From assembly GCA_024276745.1 (NCBI GenBank), contig JAJRWN010000067.1:1-34913 (forward strand): DNA of 34,913 nt. Direction: 5' to 3'. The notes below the pieces were generated by a model, which worked only from the letters and a program-made list of their open reading frames with translations, searched no databases and was not told where the DNA came from. The DNA comes from Bacteroidota bacterium (GTDB lineage: Bacteria > Bacteroidota > Bacteroidia > Chitinophagales > S012-47). Numbering within the stretch: position 1 is the stretch's first letter; every line of letters starts with the position of its first letter. The position numbers and the translations under genes were made by a program. Below are positions 24,624-33,917 of this stretch, one piece after another.

Positions 24624-27161
24624 ATGAAAATTTTATTTACATTCTTATCTCTGATAGGCATTACATTCACGCTTTTTGCACAATCGCCATCCTTAATCAA
24701 TTATCAAGCGGTAGTTCGCAATAGCAGTGGGCAAATTATGATTAACCAAACATTAGACATCAAGTTTGAAATTCATAGTGGAAGCATAAGCGGTCCCATT
24801 GTTTTTAGCGAAAATCAATCGTTAAGTACCAATACTTTTGGATTAATTAACACAGCCATTGGATCTGTATCTTCATTAGACAGCATTGAATGGTCATCCG
24901 ATAGCTATTTCCTGGAAGTAAGCATTGATGATGGAAACGGTATGGTATCATTAGGGACTAGTCAACTAATCAGTGTACCGTATGCACTTTATGCCAAAAC
25001 ATCGGGTACTGCAGCCTATAAAGCCGGTAGTGGAATTCAGATTAATCAAAATATCATATCCAATACAGGCGATACCTCTTCGGCAGACGACATCACCAAT
25101 ACCACAATAGCGGGAGGTGATTTAAGCGGCAGCTATCCCAATCCGGTGGTACAAGCTCTTCAAAGTCGAAGTGTGTCAGCAGGTGCACCGGCAGATGGCC
25201 AAGTCTTAAAATGGAATAATAGTAATAATCAATGGGAACCTTCAAACGATATTGGTGGAGGTGCCGGTGATAACTGGGGCAGTCAAGTGGTTGAGCATGA
25301 TGCAAGTCTCAAAGGAAACGGAACCGGAGGAAACTCGTTAGGAATAGCATCACAAGGTGCATCAGCAGGTCAGGTTTTGAAATGGAATGGTACATCCTGG
25401 TCTCCTGCCATGGACGATACCGGAAGTGCTTCATTTCCTCCTGAAATCTGGAAAACAACATCTTTCGGAGCTTATTACCTGGGGAATGTTGGTATCGGAT
25501 CGGGTGCATCAAACAATAAGAAATTGAATATTTCCGGTTCAACATCAATGTATTCCACTGATAGTTCGGGATATGCCTTATCGGTTCAAAACCAAATCGG
25601 TAATAATTATCCGGGCACATTTATCGGTACTGTAGGAATTAGTGTACTGACCGCATCTGATGGAAACGAATCCATGGCAGGAATCTTTAGTAATACAGAC
25701 GGAAACGGTTCGGGTACTGTTTATGGGATGAAAAATTTTGTTTTTGGTAGCTCTACCGGCACTAGTAATACCGGCTATTATGCCATGGTAGCCGATAACT
25801 CTCATTCGAATATTGGTATAGAAAGTCATGCTGCCGGTTCGATAGGGAAAAACTATGGGGTCAAAGCTTATGTTGGAGGTAATCAAGCAGATGCAAAGTA
25901 TCTGTATTACGGTTCGGCCAGTGGATCAGGTACAAAATGGGGGCTCTATCTGGAAGGAGCAGATCAGCATTATTTTGAAGGAAAAGTTGGAATAGGTACT
26001 CATAATCCGGGTGCCGGTTTGGTGGTTCAGGGACCGGGATATTATGATGCAGCTATTGGGTTGAAAAATAGCGGTGGTGGTCTTGAATGGAGAATTGCTT
26101 CAAACCAATATGGTCATCTTGATTTCGTAAAAATTACCGGAAGCACTTTGGTTGCTATGTCCATCGAGCAAAATTCCGGTAAAGTTGGAATTGGAACCAG
26201 TATGCCGGTACAACAATTGGAAGTGAATGGAAATATTCTATCTCGTGGCGATTACTATATGAGCGATAATAATTCAAGAATATTTATGAGTGGAACAGAT
26301 ATGCATCTCTCAGCACCAACTGGTAACCTATACTTTGACCCCGGAAGTGGCGGAAGAACTTATTTTAATAATAATGGTACACCCTATGCACTTTTTGACG
26401 GGAATAATAAAAATTTATTAATCGGTTCAACAGCAGCGCATCCAGATACAAAGATATATGCTATCAATTCATCGGCAGCATATACAGCTTATTTTGAAAA
26501 CGATTATCCTTCTTCAGGAACTGATGTACTGCTTTCAAATTACTCTTCCACTTCCAATTATGATGCTACGGCTGTTCATGGTATAAGTGTACCTGCCGAT
26601 AATTTTGGCTGGGGTGCTTTGTTTGAAGGTGGTTATATTGGTGTGCAGGGCAGAGTTTTTCCTACCGGTAATTTTACTTATCGTGCAGTACAGGCTAATA
26701 TAACAGGAGGCAATGGTATTAATTACGGTGTGTATTCAGATGCTTCAGGGGGGGTATCCAATTTTGCCGGTTATTTTGTTGGAAATGTAACGGTTACCGG
26801 AACCTTTTCAAATCCTTCCGACAGGAAATTCAAACAAGATATCAGACAAGAAGCTGAGGTCTTATCACGTATCATGCAAGTTCAACCCAGTAATTATGAA
26901 TTTAATCAAGTCGGTATATTCGAAAAATTTCATTTTGCAAAGGGAATGCAACATGGATTTATTGCGCAGGATTTAGAAAAAATATTTCCTGAATTAGTAA
27001 ATAATGAAATCAGTACAATACCGGGTACCAAGAACGAAAGGATTGAGTATAAATCTGTAAATTACATCGGAATGATACCTGTGTTGACAAAAGCAATTCA
27101 GGAACAACAGGCTTATATCGAACAATTAGAACAACGGATTGAAGCTTTAGAAAACAAATAG
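24624..27161 (+). CDS. Exported tail-fibre-like protein with S74 self-cleaving chaperone domain (B)
   Basis: 845 residues, a paralogue of fibre A with the same architecture. Signal peptide MKILFTFLSLIGITFTLFAQ, the same N-terminal domain (INYQAVVRNSSGQIM ... LISVPYALYAKTSG), a GGDLSGSYPNPVV motif and two GQVLKWN collars, then a long Gly/Ser/Asn-rich shaft with VGIGTxxP-type turns. The C-terminal 114 residues are the S74 domain (SDRKFKQDI, HGFIAQDLEKIFPEL, NYIGMIPVLTKAIQEQQ and a coiled coil). Ser732 and Lys737 keep the dyad. The shaft differs from A and has none of its tandem 50-residue repeats. It is a single gene between two terminators. It is probably trimeric, with ligand binding in the shaft; the target is unknown. 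Confidence 0.9.
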   Translation: MKILFTFLSLIGITFTLFAQSPSLINYQAVVRNSSGQIMINQTLDIKFEIHSGSISGPIVFSENQSLSTNTFGLINTAIGSVSSLDSIEWSSDSYFLEVSIDDGNGMVSLGTSQLISVPYALYAKTSGTAAYKAGSGIQINQNIISNTGDTSSADDITNTTIAGGDLSGSYPNPVVQALQSRSVSAGAPADGQVLKWNNSNNQWEPSNDIGGGAGDNWGSQVVEHDASLKGNGTGGNSLGIASQGASAGQVLKWNGTSWSPAMDDTGSASFPPEIWKTTSFGAYYLGNVGIGSGASNNKKLNISGSTSMYSTDSSGYALSVQNQIGNNYPGTFIGTVGISVLTASDGNESMAGIFSNTDGNGSGTVYGMKNFVFGSSTGTSNTGYYAMVADNSHSNIGIESHAAGSIGKNYGVKAYVGGNQADAKYLYYGSASGSGTKWGLYLEGADQHYFEGKVGIGTHNPGAGLVVQGPGYYDAAIGLKNSGGGLEWRIASNQYGHLDFVKITGSTLVAMSIEQNSGKVGIGTSMPVQQLEVNGNILSRGDYYMSDNNSRIFMSGTDMHLSAPTGNLYFDPGSGGRTYFNNNGTPYALFDGNNKNLLIGSTAAHPDTKIYAINSSAAYTAYFENDYPSSGTDVLLSNYSSTSNYDATAVHGISVPADNFGWGALFEGGYIGVQGRVFPTGNFTYRAVQANITGGNGINYGVYSDASGGVSNFAGYFVGNVTVTGTFSNPSDRKFKQDIRQEAEVLSRIMQVQPSNYEFNQVGIFEKFHFAKGMQHGFIAQDLEKIFPELVNNEISTIPGTKNERIEYKSVNYIGMIPVLTKAIQEQQAYIEQLEQRIEALENK

Positions 27162-27178
27162 CAGACATTCAATAGAAT

Positions 27179-27207
27179 AAAGAGGCTGCCTGCCGGCAGC
27201 CTCTTTT
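27179..27207. terminator. Bidirectional terminator between fibre B and clpB
   Basis: AAAGAGGCTGCC (27179-27190) and GGCAGCCTCTTT (27195-27206) form a perfect 12-bp stem with a 4-base loop between two converging genes. A short T-rich tract follows on each strand, so it should end both transcripts. Confidence 0.88.
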
Positions 27208-27210
27208 ATA

Positions 27211-29817
27211 TTATTTGGCTTTTTCACTTGTTTTAAAAAATACATTACCCTCTACTACATCTGCCAAAACCCGGTCGTGAGGTTTAATGCTACCACTAAG
27301 CAAATCTTTTGATAGGGCATTCACCAAACGATTTTGAATGACCCGTTTTAATGGTCGTGCACCAAATTGAGGATCGTAACCTTCCTGCACCAACCAATCG
27401 AGCATATAATCTGAGCATTCAACCACTATATCTTTTTCCTTAAGCCGTTTGTTAAGCGCGCTTATCTGAAGGCTTATTATTTGTTTGATTTCATCCTTCA
27501 TCAAAGGTTTGAACACTAATGTTTCATCAATTCTATTCAGAAACTCAGGTCTGAGACTTTGACGTAATAATGAAAATATCTGACTTTTTGTAGATGTCAT
27601 GATGCTATCGAGATTATCATCTTTAACATTTTCATAATTATTCATAATAATATCAGAGCCCAAATTGCTGGTCATAATGATGAGCGTGTTTTTAAAGTTA
27701 GCTACCCTACCCTTATTATCGGTCAGCCTGCCGTCATCCAATACTTGCAAAAGAATATTGAACACATCAGGATGAGCTTTTTCAATTTCATCGAGCAAAA
27801 TGACCGAATATGGTTTTTTTCTGACTGCTTCAGTTAATTGTCCACCTTCATCATAGCCCACATACCCCGGAGGAGCACCAATTAGTCGTGAAACGGCATG
27901 CCTTTCCTGATATTCAGACATATCAATTCTTAGCATAGCTCTTTCATCATCAAAAAGATACTCTGCGAGTGCTTTGGCTAATTCTGTTTTACCCACTCCG
28001 GTTGGACCTAGAAAGATAAAAGAACCCATTGGACGGTTGGGGTCTTGCAAACCGGTACGGCTTCGCCTGATGGCATTTGCTACGGCTTGTATTGCTTCAT
28101 CCTGACCGATAACTCTTTCGTGCAAACGTTCTTCAAGTTTTAGTAATTTTTTCCGGTCCGATTCAAGCATTTTACTAACCGGTATTCCTGTCCATTTACT
28201 TACAATATCTGCAATATCTTCCGCATCAACCTCTTCTTTCATTAATCGGCCTGAAGCATCCATATTTTGCAATTTTTCTTCAGCATGTTTTAACTGACCG
28301 GAAGCATCTTGTAATTTTCCATATCGCAATTCTGCGACCCGGCCAAAATCTCCCTGTCTTTCGGCCTGTTTGGCTTCGAGTTTTAACTCTTCAATTTGTT
28401 GTTTGATACTTTGAATTTCATCCACCAATAGCTTTTCTTCCTGCCATTTGGCTTTTAAAACATCACGTTCTTCCGATAAATTGGCAATTTGCTCACTTAG
28501 CTGTTTTAGTTTTTGAGTGTCTTTCTCTCTTTTTATGGCTTCCCGTTCAATTTCTAATTGTCTGATTTTTCTTTCCAGTTCATCTAATTCTTCCGGTAAT
28601 GAATTGATCTCCAGTCTTAATTTGGCAGCCGATTCGTCAATTAAATCAATAGCTTTATCTGGTAAGAAACGATCGGTAATATATCGTTCTGATAATTGAA
28701 CGGCAGCAATAATGGCTTCATCTTTAATGCGCACCTTATGGTAGCTTTCGTAGCGTTCTTTCAAGCCCCTCAAAATGCTAATGGCATTGTCCTCATCGGG
28801 TTCATCAATGATTACCTTTTGAAATCTACGTTCCAAAGCTTTATCTTTTTCAAAATACTTTTGGTATTCCTTCAAGGTAGTGGCACCCACGGCACGCAGC
28901 TCTCCCCGGGCTAAAGCAGGTTTCAGAATGTTGGCGGCATCCATAGCTCCCTCGGTAGCACCGGCACCCACCAAAGTATGTATTTCATCGATGAATAAAA
29001 TTATTTGTCCATCGCTGTGAGTCACTTCTTTTATCACCGCTTTTAATCGTTCTTCAAACTCACCACGATATTTTGCACCAGCCATTAAAGCCCCCATATC
29101 AAGTGCATAAATTGTTTTTGATTTTAAGTTTTCCGGTACATCACCACCAACGATTCGATGGGCAATACCTTCTGCTATGGCTGTTTTTCCTACTCCCGGT
29201 TCGCCTACAAGAATCGGATTGTTTTTCGTTCTTCTCGACAAAATATGCAATACCCTCCTGATCTCTTCATCACGACCAATTACCGGATCAAGTTTTCCAT
29301 GCCCGGCTAACTCATTCAGGTTACGGGCATATTTTTCCAATGCCTGATAGGTCGCTTCTGCATTTTGATCCTTTACCTTGGCTCCTTGCCTGAGATGATT
29401 GATAGCTTTTTTTAATTCTTTTTCGTTAATTCCGTGCTCACGCATGAGCTTGGAAGTATCGTCACCTGCCGAAAGTAATCCCAATATCAGATGCTCTACC
29501 GATACATATTCATCTCCCATTTCCTTCATATAAGTGCTGGCCTTGTTTAATGCTTTATTGCTGTCGCGACTCAAATATTGACTATCGCTTCCACTCACTT
29601 TCGGTAATTGAGCAATTTTCTGTTCAATTGCTGTTTTCAACGATTGTATGGGTATATTCAGTTTCTTTAATAAATGTAGTGCAACATTATCGTCTTGCTG
29701 CAATAAACCCTTCAGCAAATGAAGCGTTTCAATTTGCTGATGTTGCAAACCCTGGGCAATCTCCTGTGCTTGCTGAATGGCTTCCTGTGCTTTTAATGTA
29801 TATTGATTAAAATTCAT
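27211..29817 (-). CDS. clpB: ATP-dependent chaperone ClpB
   Basis: 868 residues, cytosolic hexameric disaggregase that works with DnaK. The N-terminal Clp repeat domain (1-145) is followed by the first AAA+ module (Walker A GEPGVGKT at 205-212, Walker [10 protein letters not shown]), the long coiled-coil middle domain (about 405-525, Glu/Lys/Leu-rich) that distinguishes ClpB from ClpA, and the second AAA+ module (GPTGVGKTE near 605, [11 protein letters not shown]). Length is normal. The middle-domain length and absence of a ClpP-binding IGF loop rule out ClpA/ClpX. The ATG at 29817 has a clear Shine-Dalgarno 7 bases upstream, unusual for this genome. I see no recognisable heat-shock operator. 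Confidence 0.97.
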   Translation of the reverse strand: MNFNQYTLKAQEAIQQAQEIAQGLQHQQIETLHLLKGLLQQDDNVALHLLKKLNIPIQSLKTAIEQKIAQLPKVSGSDSQYLSRDSNKALNKASTYMKEMGDEYVSVEHLILGLLSAGDDTSKLMREHGINEKELKKAINHLRQGAKVKDQNAEATYQALEKYARNLNELAGHGKLDPVIGRDEEIRRVLHILSRRTKNNPILVGEPGVGKTAIAEGIAHRIVGGDVPENLKSKTIYALDMGALMAGAKYRGEFEERLKAVIKEVTHSDGQIILFIDEIHTLVGAGATEGAMDAANILKPALARGELRAVGATTLKEYQKYFEKDKALERRFQKVIIDEPDEDNAISILRGLKERYESYHKVRIKDEAIIAAVQLSERYITDRFLPDKAIDLIDESAAKLRLEINSLPEELDELERKIRQLEIEREAIKREKDTQKLKQLSEQIANLSEERDVLKAKWQEEKLLVDEIQSIKQQIEELKLEAKQAERQGDFGRVAELRYGKLQDASGQLKHAEEKLQNMDASGRLMKEEVDAEDIADIVSKWTGIPVSKMLESDRKKLLKLEERLHERVIGQDEAIQAVANAIRRSRTGLQDPNRPMGSFIFLGPTGVGKTELAKALAEYLFDDERAMLRIDMSEYQERHAVSRLIGAPPGYVGYDEGGQLTEAVRKKPYSVILLDEIEKAHPDVFNILLQVLDDGRLTDNKGRVANFKNTLIIMTSNLGSDIIMNNYENVKDDNLDSIMTSTKSQIFSLLRQSLRPEFLNRIDETLVFKPLMKDEIKQIISLQISALNKRLKEKDIVVECSDYMLDWLVQEGYDPQFGARPLKRVIQNRLVNALSKDLLSGSIKPHDRVLADVVEGNVFFKTSEKAK

Positions 29818-29824
29818 AATATTT

Positions 29825-29831
29825 CTCCTTT
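29825..29831 (-). promoter_or_regulatory. Shine-Dalgarno sequence of clpB
   Basis: Minus strand AAAGGAG ends 7 bases before the ATG and matches seven of the eight bases of AAAGGAGG. Besides rpsA, this is the only clear Shine-Dalgarno I find upstream of a gene here. Confidence 0.8.
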
Positions 29832-29931
29832 GTGCAGCCTATTTATCAAAGCCCATTCCACCTGATTAATACGGAATTTTTGACAGACCCGGATTAAAAT
29901 ATTAAGACTTTTTGGCAGATATTAATGCAAA

Positions 29932-30360
29932 TCAACTGGTATGATCGGAAACAATGACCCATTCGCCATGTTTTTTCTTCCAGATGAGGGTAAAATAACC
30001 ATTTAAATTGTCTTCATTTCTCAATAGTTCCCATTTGCCTCTCAGCCAAACAGTATTGATATTCATACGTTTGAAATAGAGTTCGGAAAAAAGCAGTTGC
30101 CCCATGCTCTCAGAATTAGGATAAGCCATTTTATATCGGTCAAGCATATTTTGCCAGCCATAAGTTATACCCTTGCTTGTAATGAAAATCAGTGAATCGT
30201 TTTTCCAATAAGCTTGCATAAATGCTTCCGGATTGCCACTGCTCCAATCTCTCGCTTGCTGATTCATGATACTTAAAATAGTCTTTTTATAGCTATGCCT
30301 GAAATGTTGAGCCTGCACTGTAGTACTTGCCATCAATAGTAAGAAGAGAATAGTACGCAT
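29932..30360 (-). CDS. Exported NTF2-like (SnoaL/DUF4440) protein
   Basis: 142 residues. Signal peptide MRTILFLLLMASTTVQAQ, then one cone-shaped alpha+beta NTF2-like domain: an initial helix ILSIMNQQARDWSSGNPEAFMQAYW, the strand SLIFITSKGITYGWQNMLDRY and the closing strands GYFTLIWKKKHGEWVIVSDHTS, which are typical of DUF4440. Such proteins bind small ligands or act as minor enzymes; the ligand is not predictable. It is likely periplasmic. It stands alone between clpB and the divergent glucosaminidase operon. Confidence 0.85.
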   Translation of the reverse strand: MRTILFLLLMASTTVQAQHFRHSYKKTILSIMNQQARDWSSGNPEAFMQAYWKNDSLIFITSKGITYGWQNMLDRYKMAYPNSESMGQLLFSELYFKRMNINTVWLRGKWELLRNEDNLNGYFTLIWKKKHGEWVIVSDHTS

Positions 30361-30577
30361 AAAGATTTTTTTATAAAGTTATAAACAAGTTGCAGATTAG
30401 AGACTATATTCGTTTAGATACTGTTTTTCTGCATTTTACGTAAGTTATTATTTATTATTAATGAATAGCTCCGGTTAAATAAATGGACAATAATGAAACT
30501 TTTCAGCGTTAAAAGTGTTTGAATGGCTAAAATGTGAAACAGCTACCCAAGAATTTCGGTGAACTAAAATAAACATT
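30361..30577. other. Divergent intergenic region, nothing recognised
   Basis: 217 A+T-rich bases between the NTF2-like gene and the glucosaminidase gene. I find no tRNA, no exact TAnnTTTG box and no ORF worth calling; it presumably holds two divergent promoters. Confidence 0.5.
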
Positions 30578-31120
30578 ATGCAAAATTCACCTCAAGCTTT
30601 TCCGTATCTTGCATTAATCTCGCTTATACTGTCTTTATCGCTGACTCAAGTTCCGCTAAAAGTAAAGGTAAACGAACCGGAACCCATTACATTAGATAAT
30701 CTGGCAAATGCCCTGATTGCCGAAGATATACAACATTGGGACGTAGTAATGGCGCAAGGAATATTAGAAGCAGGATGGCATTTTTCCAGTCCTTTGTTTC
30801 GAAAGACAAACAATTTTGTAGGTATGCGTATACCAAATGGAAGAAAAAGCATGCGAATTGCTTCGTTCAGAAAATACTCCGTTTATGCTTCCTGGAAAGA
30901 TTGTGTTAAAGACATTAAATTATGGCAAGAGCAAAACTGGCATGGAGGCACTAAATATCAATACATTAATATGATGCACAGGGTATGGGCTCAAAGTCCG
31001 GATTATCAAAGGCAATTGAGTATCATTACCCGGAAGTTAAATCTTAAATACCATAAATTAATTACCCAGGTCCAGCTCTTAAAATCTACATTGACTGTAA
31101 ATATAATGCTCTATACTTAA
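30578..31120 (+). CDS. Glucosaminidase-domain protein (probable peptidoglycan hydrolase)
   Basis: 180 residues. The N-terminus has one hydrophobic segment (about 9-26), a signal peptide or anchor, so it acts in the periplasm. Residues about 45-155 are a mannosyl-glycoprotein endo-beta-N-acetylglucosaminidase-like (GH73/Bax) domain: VVMAQGILEAGW with the catalytic Glu64, FRKTNNFVGMR (usual form K.NNLFGIK), FRKYSVYASWKDCVKDI and the closing QYINMMHRVWAQSPDYQRQL. It probably cleaves glycan strands during cell-wall turnover. It leads a same-strand group with clpS 48 bases downstream. Confidence 0.88.
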   Translation: MQNSPQAFPYLALISLILSLSLTQVPLKVKVNEPEPITLDNLANALIAEDIQHWDVVMAQGILEAGWHFSSPLFRKTNNFVGMRIPNGRKSMRIASFRKYSVYASWKDCVKDIKLWQEQNWHGGTKYQYINMMHRVWAQSPDYQRQLSIITRKLNLKYHKLITQVQLLKSTLTVNIMLYT

Positions 31121-31168
31121 ATTTAATTTTCCGTAATTTAGCAGTCTTGTTATCATTTTATTTTTCAA

Positions 31169-31447
31169 ATGCATTCTAATAAAGGAAAATACGACTCTTT
31201 AAAACATGATTCAGGGCTTAATCCGCCTGTGCTGAAATTGTTTTTAATCAATGATGATGTCAATAGTTTTGAATATGTCATAGAAGTACTTATGGATTTA
31301 TGTCAGCACACCTATATTCAGGCAGAACAATGCGCAATGCTTACCCATTTTAAAGGTTCCTGTTCTATCAAATCAGGGACAAGAAATGTATTAGAACAGT
31401 TGAAAAAAGATTTGATACAACATAATTTAAGTGCTGAAATTCGCTAA
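31169..31447 (+). CDS. clpS: ATP-dependent Clp protease adaptor ClpS
   Basis: 92 residues, cytosolic. ClpS passes N-end-rule substrates to a ClpA/ClpC-type ATPase. The N-degron pocket residues are present: Asn28-Asp29-Asp30 in LFLINDDVN and His60 in MLTHFKG. The sequence is the divergent Bacteroidota form, with AEQCAMLTHFKGSCSIKSG in the place of the proteobacterial A-MLxVHxxG, and a C-terminal LSAEIR. Normal length. No clpA or clpC gene lies nearby; clpB, its nearest Clp relative in the window, is not a known ClpS partner. Confidence 0.9.
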   Translation: MHSNKGKYDSLKHDSGLNPPVLKLFLINDDVNSFEYVIEVLMDLCQHTYIQAEQCAMLTHFKGSCSIKSGTRNVLEQLKKDLIQHNLSAEIR

Positions 31448-31481
31448 ATAGTCTTTAAAAAATATTAAGATTCATGTTTGC

Positions 31482-31889
31482 ATGCTGTTTGGAAAAGAAA
31501 ATATCAGTCCGTTAATGCAGGGAACTGGCATATTCAGTGTTGCAGTTTTAAGCATTTTTCTTTTACATATTGCATATCCCACATACGGTTTAGAATGGGA
31601 TACCTTTGCAACTGCGATTTTATTTTTTATTGCTGCCAATACCTTAATGGGAATATTTAAAACACATTGGAAGAAATATTTAATACAATCTGTTGCCGTT
31701 TTTATATCCATGGTATTGGCATTGCTTTTCATAACCGGACTGATAAGCGGACAGTATGCATTCAATAATTATGAGCAAAGTGCTATGCTCATGGTGCTGA
31801 TTATATTTTTTGTATTTGTGAATTTACTGGCTATAATTTACCGGCTTATTTTATCATGGCTCAAACATATTGACCAACCAAATAATTAA
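31482..31889 (+). CDS. Unknown small membrane protein
   Basis: 135 residues with four hydrophobic helices (about 18-35, 42-58, 68-88 and 100-122) and short basic loops (KTHWKKY, RLILSWLKH). No family recognised and no polar catalytic motif in the helices. It starts 35 bases after clpS and ends 9 bases before a T9SS protein gene, so it is the third gene of a likely four-gene operon. Confidence 0.75.
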   Translation: MLFGKENISPLMQGTGIFSVAVLSIFLLHIAYPTYGLEWDTFATAILFFIAANTLMGIFKTHWKKYLIQSVAVFISMVLALLFITGLISGQYAFNNYEQSAMLMVLIIFFVFVNLLAIIYRLILSWLKHIDQPNN

Positions 31890-31898
31890 ATAATAAAA

Positions 31899-32984
31899 AT
31901 GAAAAAATCTATTACGCTTATCTCCTCAATGATTATCGTTTCCATTGCATTGACAGGACAAACCCCTATCATCATCAACCATGCGGACATGCCTGTTGTC
32001 GGAGATACCTTCCGCTACCATATCAGCCCCAGTTTACTTAACATTGACCTGAATCAAACCGGTGCAAACCAAATCTGGGATTTCAGTAATTTACAAAGTA
32101 TTTCGGATTATTTAGATCAGTACATTAGTGTACAGAGTACCGGTTTGATATATAGTTTTGCTTTTTGGCAATCAGACAATGCATTAAAATTAAATTTTCC
32201 GGACACCATGGGGCAAATTCCTTTGCAGGATATTTATAATTTCTATAAAATAAATGGTGGCGATTATGAAATCTCAGGCTTTGGGGCCAGTATTTCCGGC
32301 ATGCAGATTCCGGTAAAATACAGCAGTCCAGATGTATTATATACCTTTCCATTAACGTATGGAACAAGTGATTCATCAAACATTTCATTCGCAATAAGTA
32401 TTCCTACAATAGGTGGATATACACGCATTCAAAAAAGAGTGAATCATACTGATGGATGGGGAACATTAACTGCACCCGGAGGAAATACTTATAATGTACT
32501 TCGAACCGTTTCACGAATTGACAGAGTTGACACACTAATTTCTACACTCGGCAAGTTTGGATATGCAAATACTCAATTAGAATATAAATGGATCAGCAAA
32601 ACAGAAGGCGTTCCCATTGTAGAAGTAAAAGCGCAGGAAATTTTGGGTCAGGTAATTCCTTTCAGCATAATTTATTATCAAAAACCCACTACCATTCCTT
32701 CAGGTCTTACGCAAAACCAACTGGCATCGCAGTGGCAAGTATATCCTAATCCGGTGCAGCAAAACTTTCAATTAATGATGCCTGCCGGATTGAAACAGAT
32801 ACAGGAAATTTCGCTGTTAAATGCAAATGGATCTATGGTACAGCGCTTCGCGGTAGTGTACACCAAACCCGGTGCGAAAAGTATTTCTTTATCACTTAAC
32901 AGAGCTACAATACCGGCCGGATTTTACTGGATAAAAACAATATCTGATGGTAAAACTGCCGTTTTACCATTGATAGTACATTAG
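31899..32984 (+). CDS. T9SS type A sorting domain protein
   Basis: 361 residues. Signal peptide MKKSITLISSMIIVSIALTG, then a beta-rich body (NHADMPVVGDTFRYHISP, QIWDFSNLQSISDY, GDYEISGFGASISG) of a type common in Bacteroidota secreted proteins but with no named activity. The last ~80 residues are a T9SS type A sorting domain (WQVYPNPVQQNFQLMMP ... ISLLNANGSMVQRF ... GFYWIKTISDGKTAVLPLIVH). It should be surface-exposed or released. It starts 9 bases after the membrane-protein gene and its stop is 5 bases from the end of the converging rhomboid gene. Confidence 0.9.
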   Translation: MKKSITLISSMIIVSIALTGQTPIIINHADMPVVGDTFRYHISPSLLNIDLNQTGANQIWDFSNLQSISDYLDQYISVQSTGLIYSFAFWQSDNALKLNFPDTMGQIPLQDIYNFYKINGGDYEISGFGASISGMQIPVKYSSPDVLYTFPLTYGTSDSSNISFAISIPTIGGYTRIQKRVNHTDGWGTLTAPGGNTYNVLRTVSRIDRVDTLISTLGKFGYANTQLEYKWISKTEGVPIVEVKAQEILGQVIPFSIIYYQKPTTIPSGLTQNQLASQWQVYPNPVQQNFQLMMPAGLKQIQEISLLNANGSMVQRFAVVYTKPGAKSISLSLNRATIPAGFYWIKTISDGKTAVLPLIVH

Positions 32985-32989
32985 TGCCA

Positions 32990-33712
32990 TTATCCTTCAT
33001 GCTGATCATCATTCCGGTTTGGTTTATAAAGGTACCGGATAATAACATGGGGTAAATGAGTGCGTTTTTTCCGTTCTCCTTCCACTTCATATTCCCAGTA
33101 GGGCATATCCGGATCATCCGGTTCATCGGCCGAAACAGCAACATGGGGTCTGTTTACCGTATAGAAACCGAAAGCGGTTACGAATCCGGCCACACCACCA
33201 AAAAGATGTGATTCCCATGAAATACCAGGCCATAGGGGAAAGATGCCCCATATCAAGCCCCCATAAAGAAAAGCTACAAAAAGAGCTACGGCAATAGACT
33301 TTTTATCCCACCGGAAAACACCGATAAAAAACAGAAAAGAAGCTAAACCGTAAACAATACCACTTGCACCTATATGATAAACTGGACGGGCAGCCGCCCA
33401 TACCCAAAAACCGGTCAGGAAATATATCCAGGGAATGGCTCTTTTGCTGATTTGCGGATAAGTAGAAAAAATAACAAATCCCAATACTAATAAAGGAAGG
33501 GTGTTCGAGAACAAATGATTCCATGAACCATGTATCAAAGGGGCAGTAAGAATACCTTTTAGCCCTTCCAATGTTCTTGGATATACTCCATAGCGATACG
33601 ATTCAATGTTCAACAAATAGCTTATCAAATGTATCGTCCAAAGCAAAGTTGTAAAAAGTAATGGGTATATAATGGCCCTTCCTGTATTTGATTTCATTGG
33701 CTGAATATTCAT
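32990..33712 (-). CDS. Rhomboid family intramembrane serine protease
   Basis: 240 residues with about six membrane helices. Rhomboid core: NHLFSN (His66 and Asn70, matching the oxyanion residues of GlpG), GASGIVYG with the nucleophile Ser117, and SWESHLFGGVAGF with the catalytic His169. It should cut type I membrane proteins within the membrane. After the core, about 60 residues form a charged cytoplasmic tail (DEPDDPDMPYWEYEVEGERKK). The start at 33712 gives a normal length. It is a single gene between two converging neighbours. Confidence 0.92.
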   Translation of the reverse strand: MNIQPMKSNTGRAIIYPLLFTTLLWTIHLISYLLNIESYRYGVYPRTLEGLKGILTAPLIHGSWNHLFSNTLPLLVLGFVIFSTYPQISKRAIPWIYFLTGFWVWAAARPVYHIGASGIVYGLASFLFFIGVFRWDKKSIAVALFVAFLYGGLIWGIFPLWPGISWESHLFGGVAGFVTAFGFYTVNRPHVAVSADEPDDPDMPYWEYEVEGERKKRTHLPHVIIRYLYKPNRNDDQHEG

Positions 33713-33917
33713 CGTTTATGCTGCAATCAACCAATAATACAATAATTTGGTTTAAACATTTTTATATTTCCAGGCATTGTAATTGGCAATTGATACATGT
33801 TGAAAGTATAACAAACGAACAAATTAAACAGCTTTTATTTGGATAAACCGATAAATCAGCGTATATTACGTAGCGCAATCGAAAATTAGTGCTTCATTAA
33901 CCTAAATTGACTGTATT

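Noticed and set aside
21619-27161. Prophage remnant because of tail-fibre domains
   Set aside because: Both proteins have signal peptides, and no capsid, terminase, integrase or other phage gene lies nearby.
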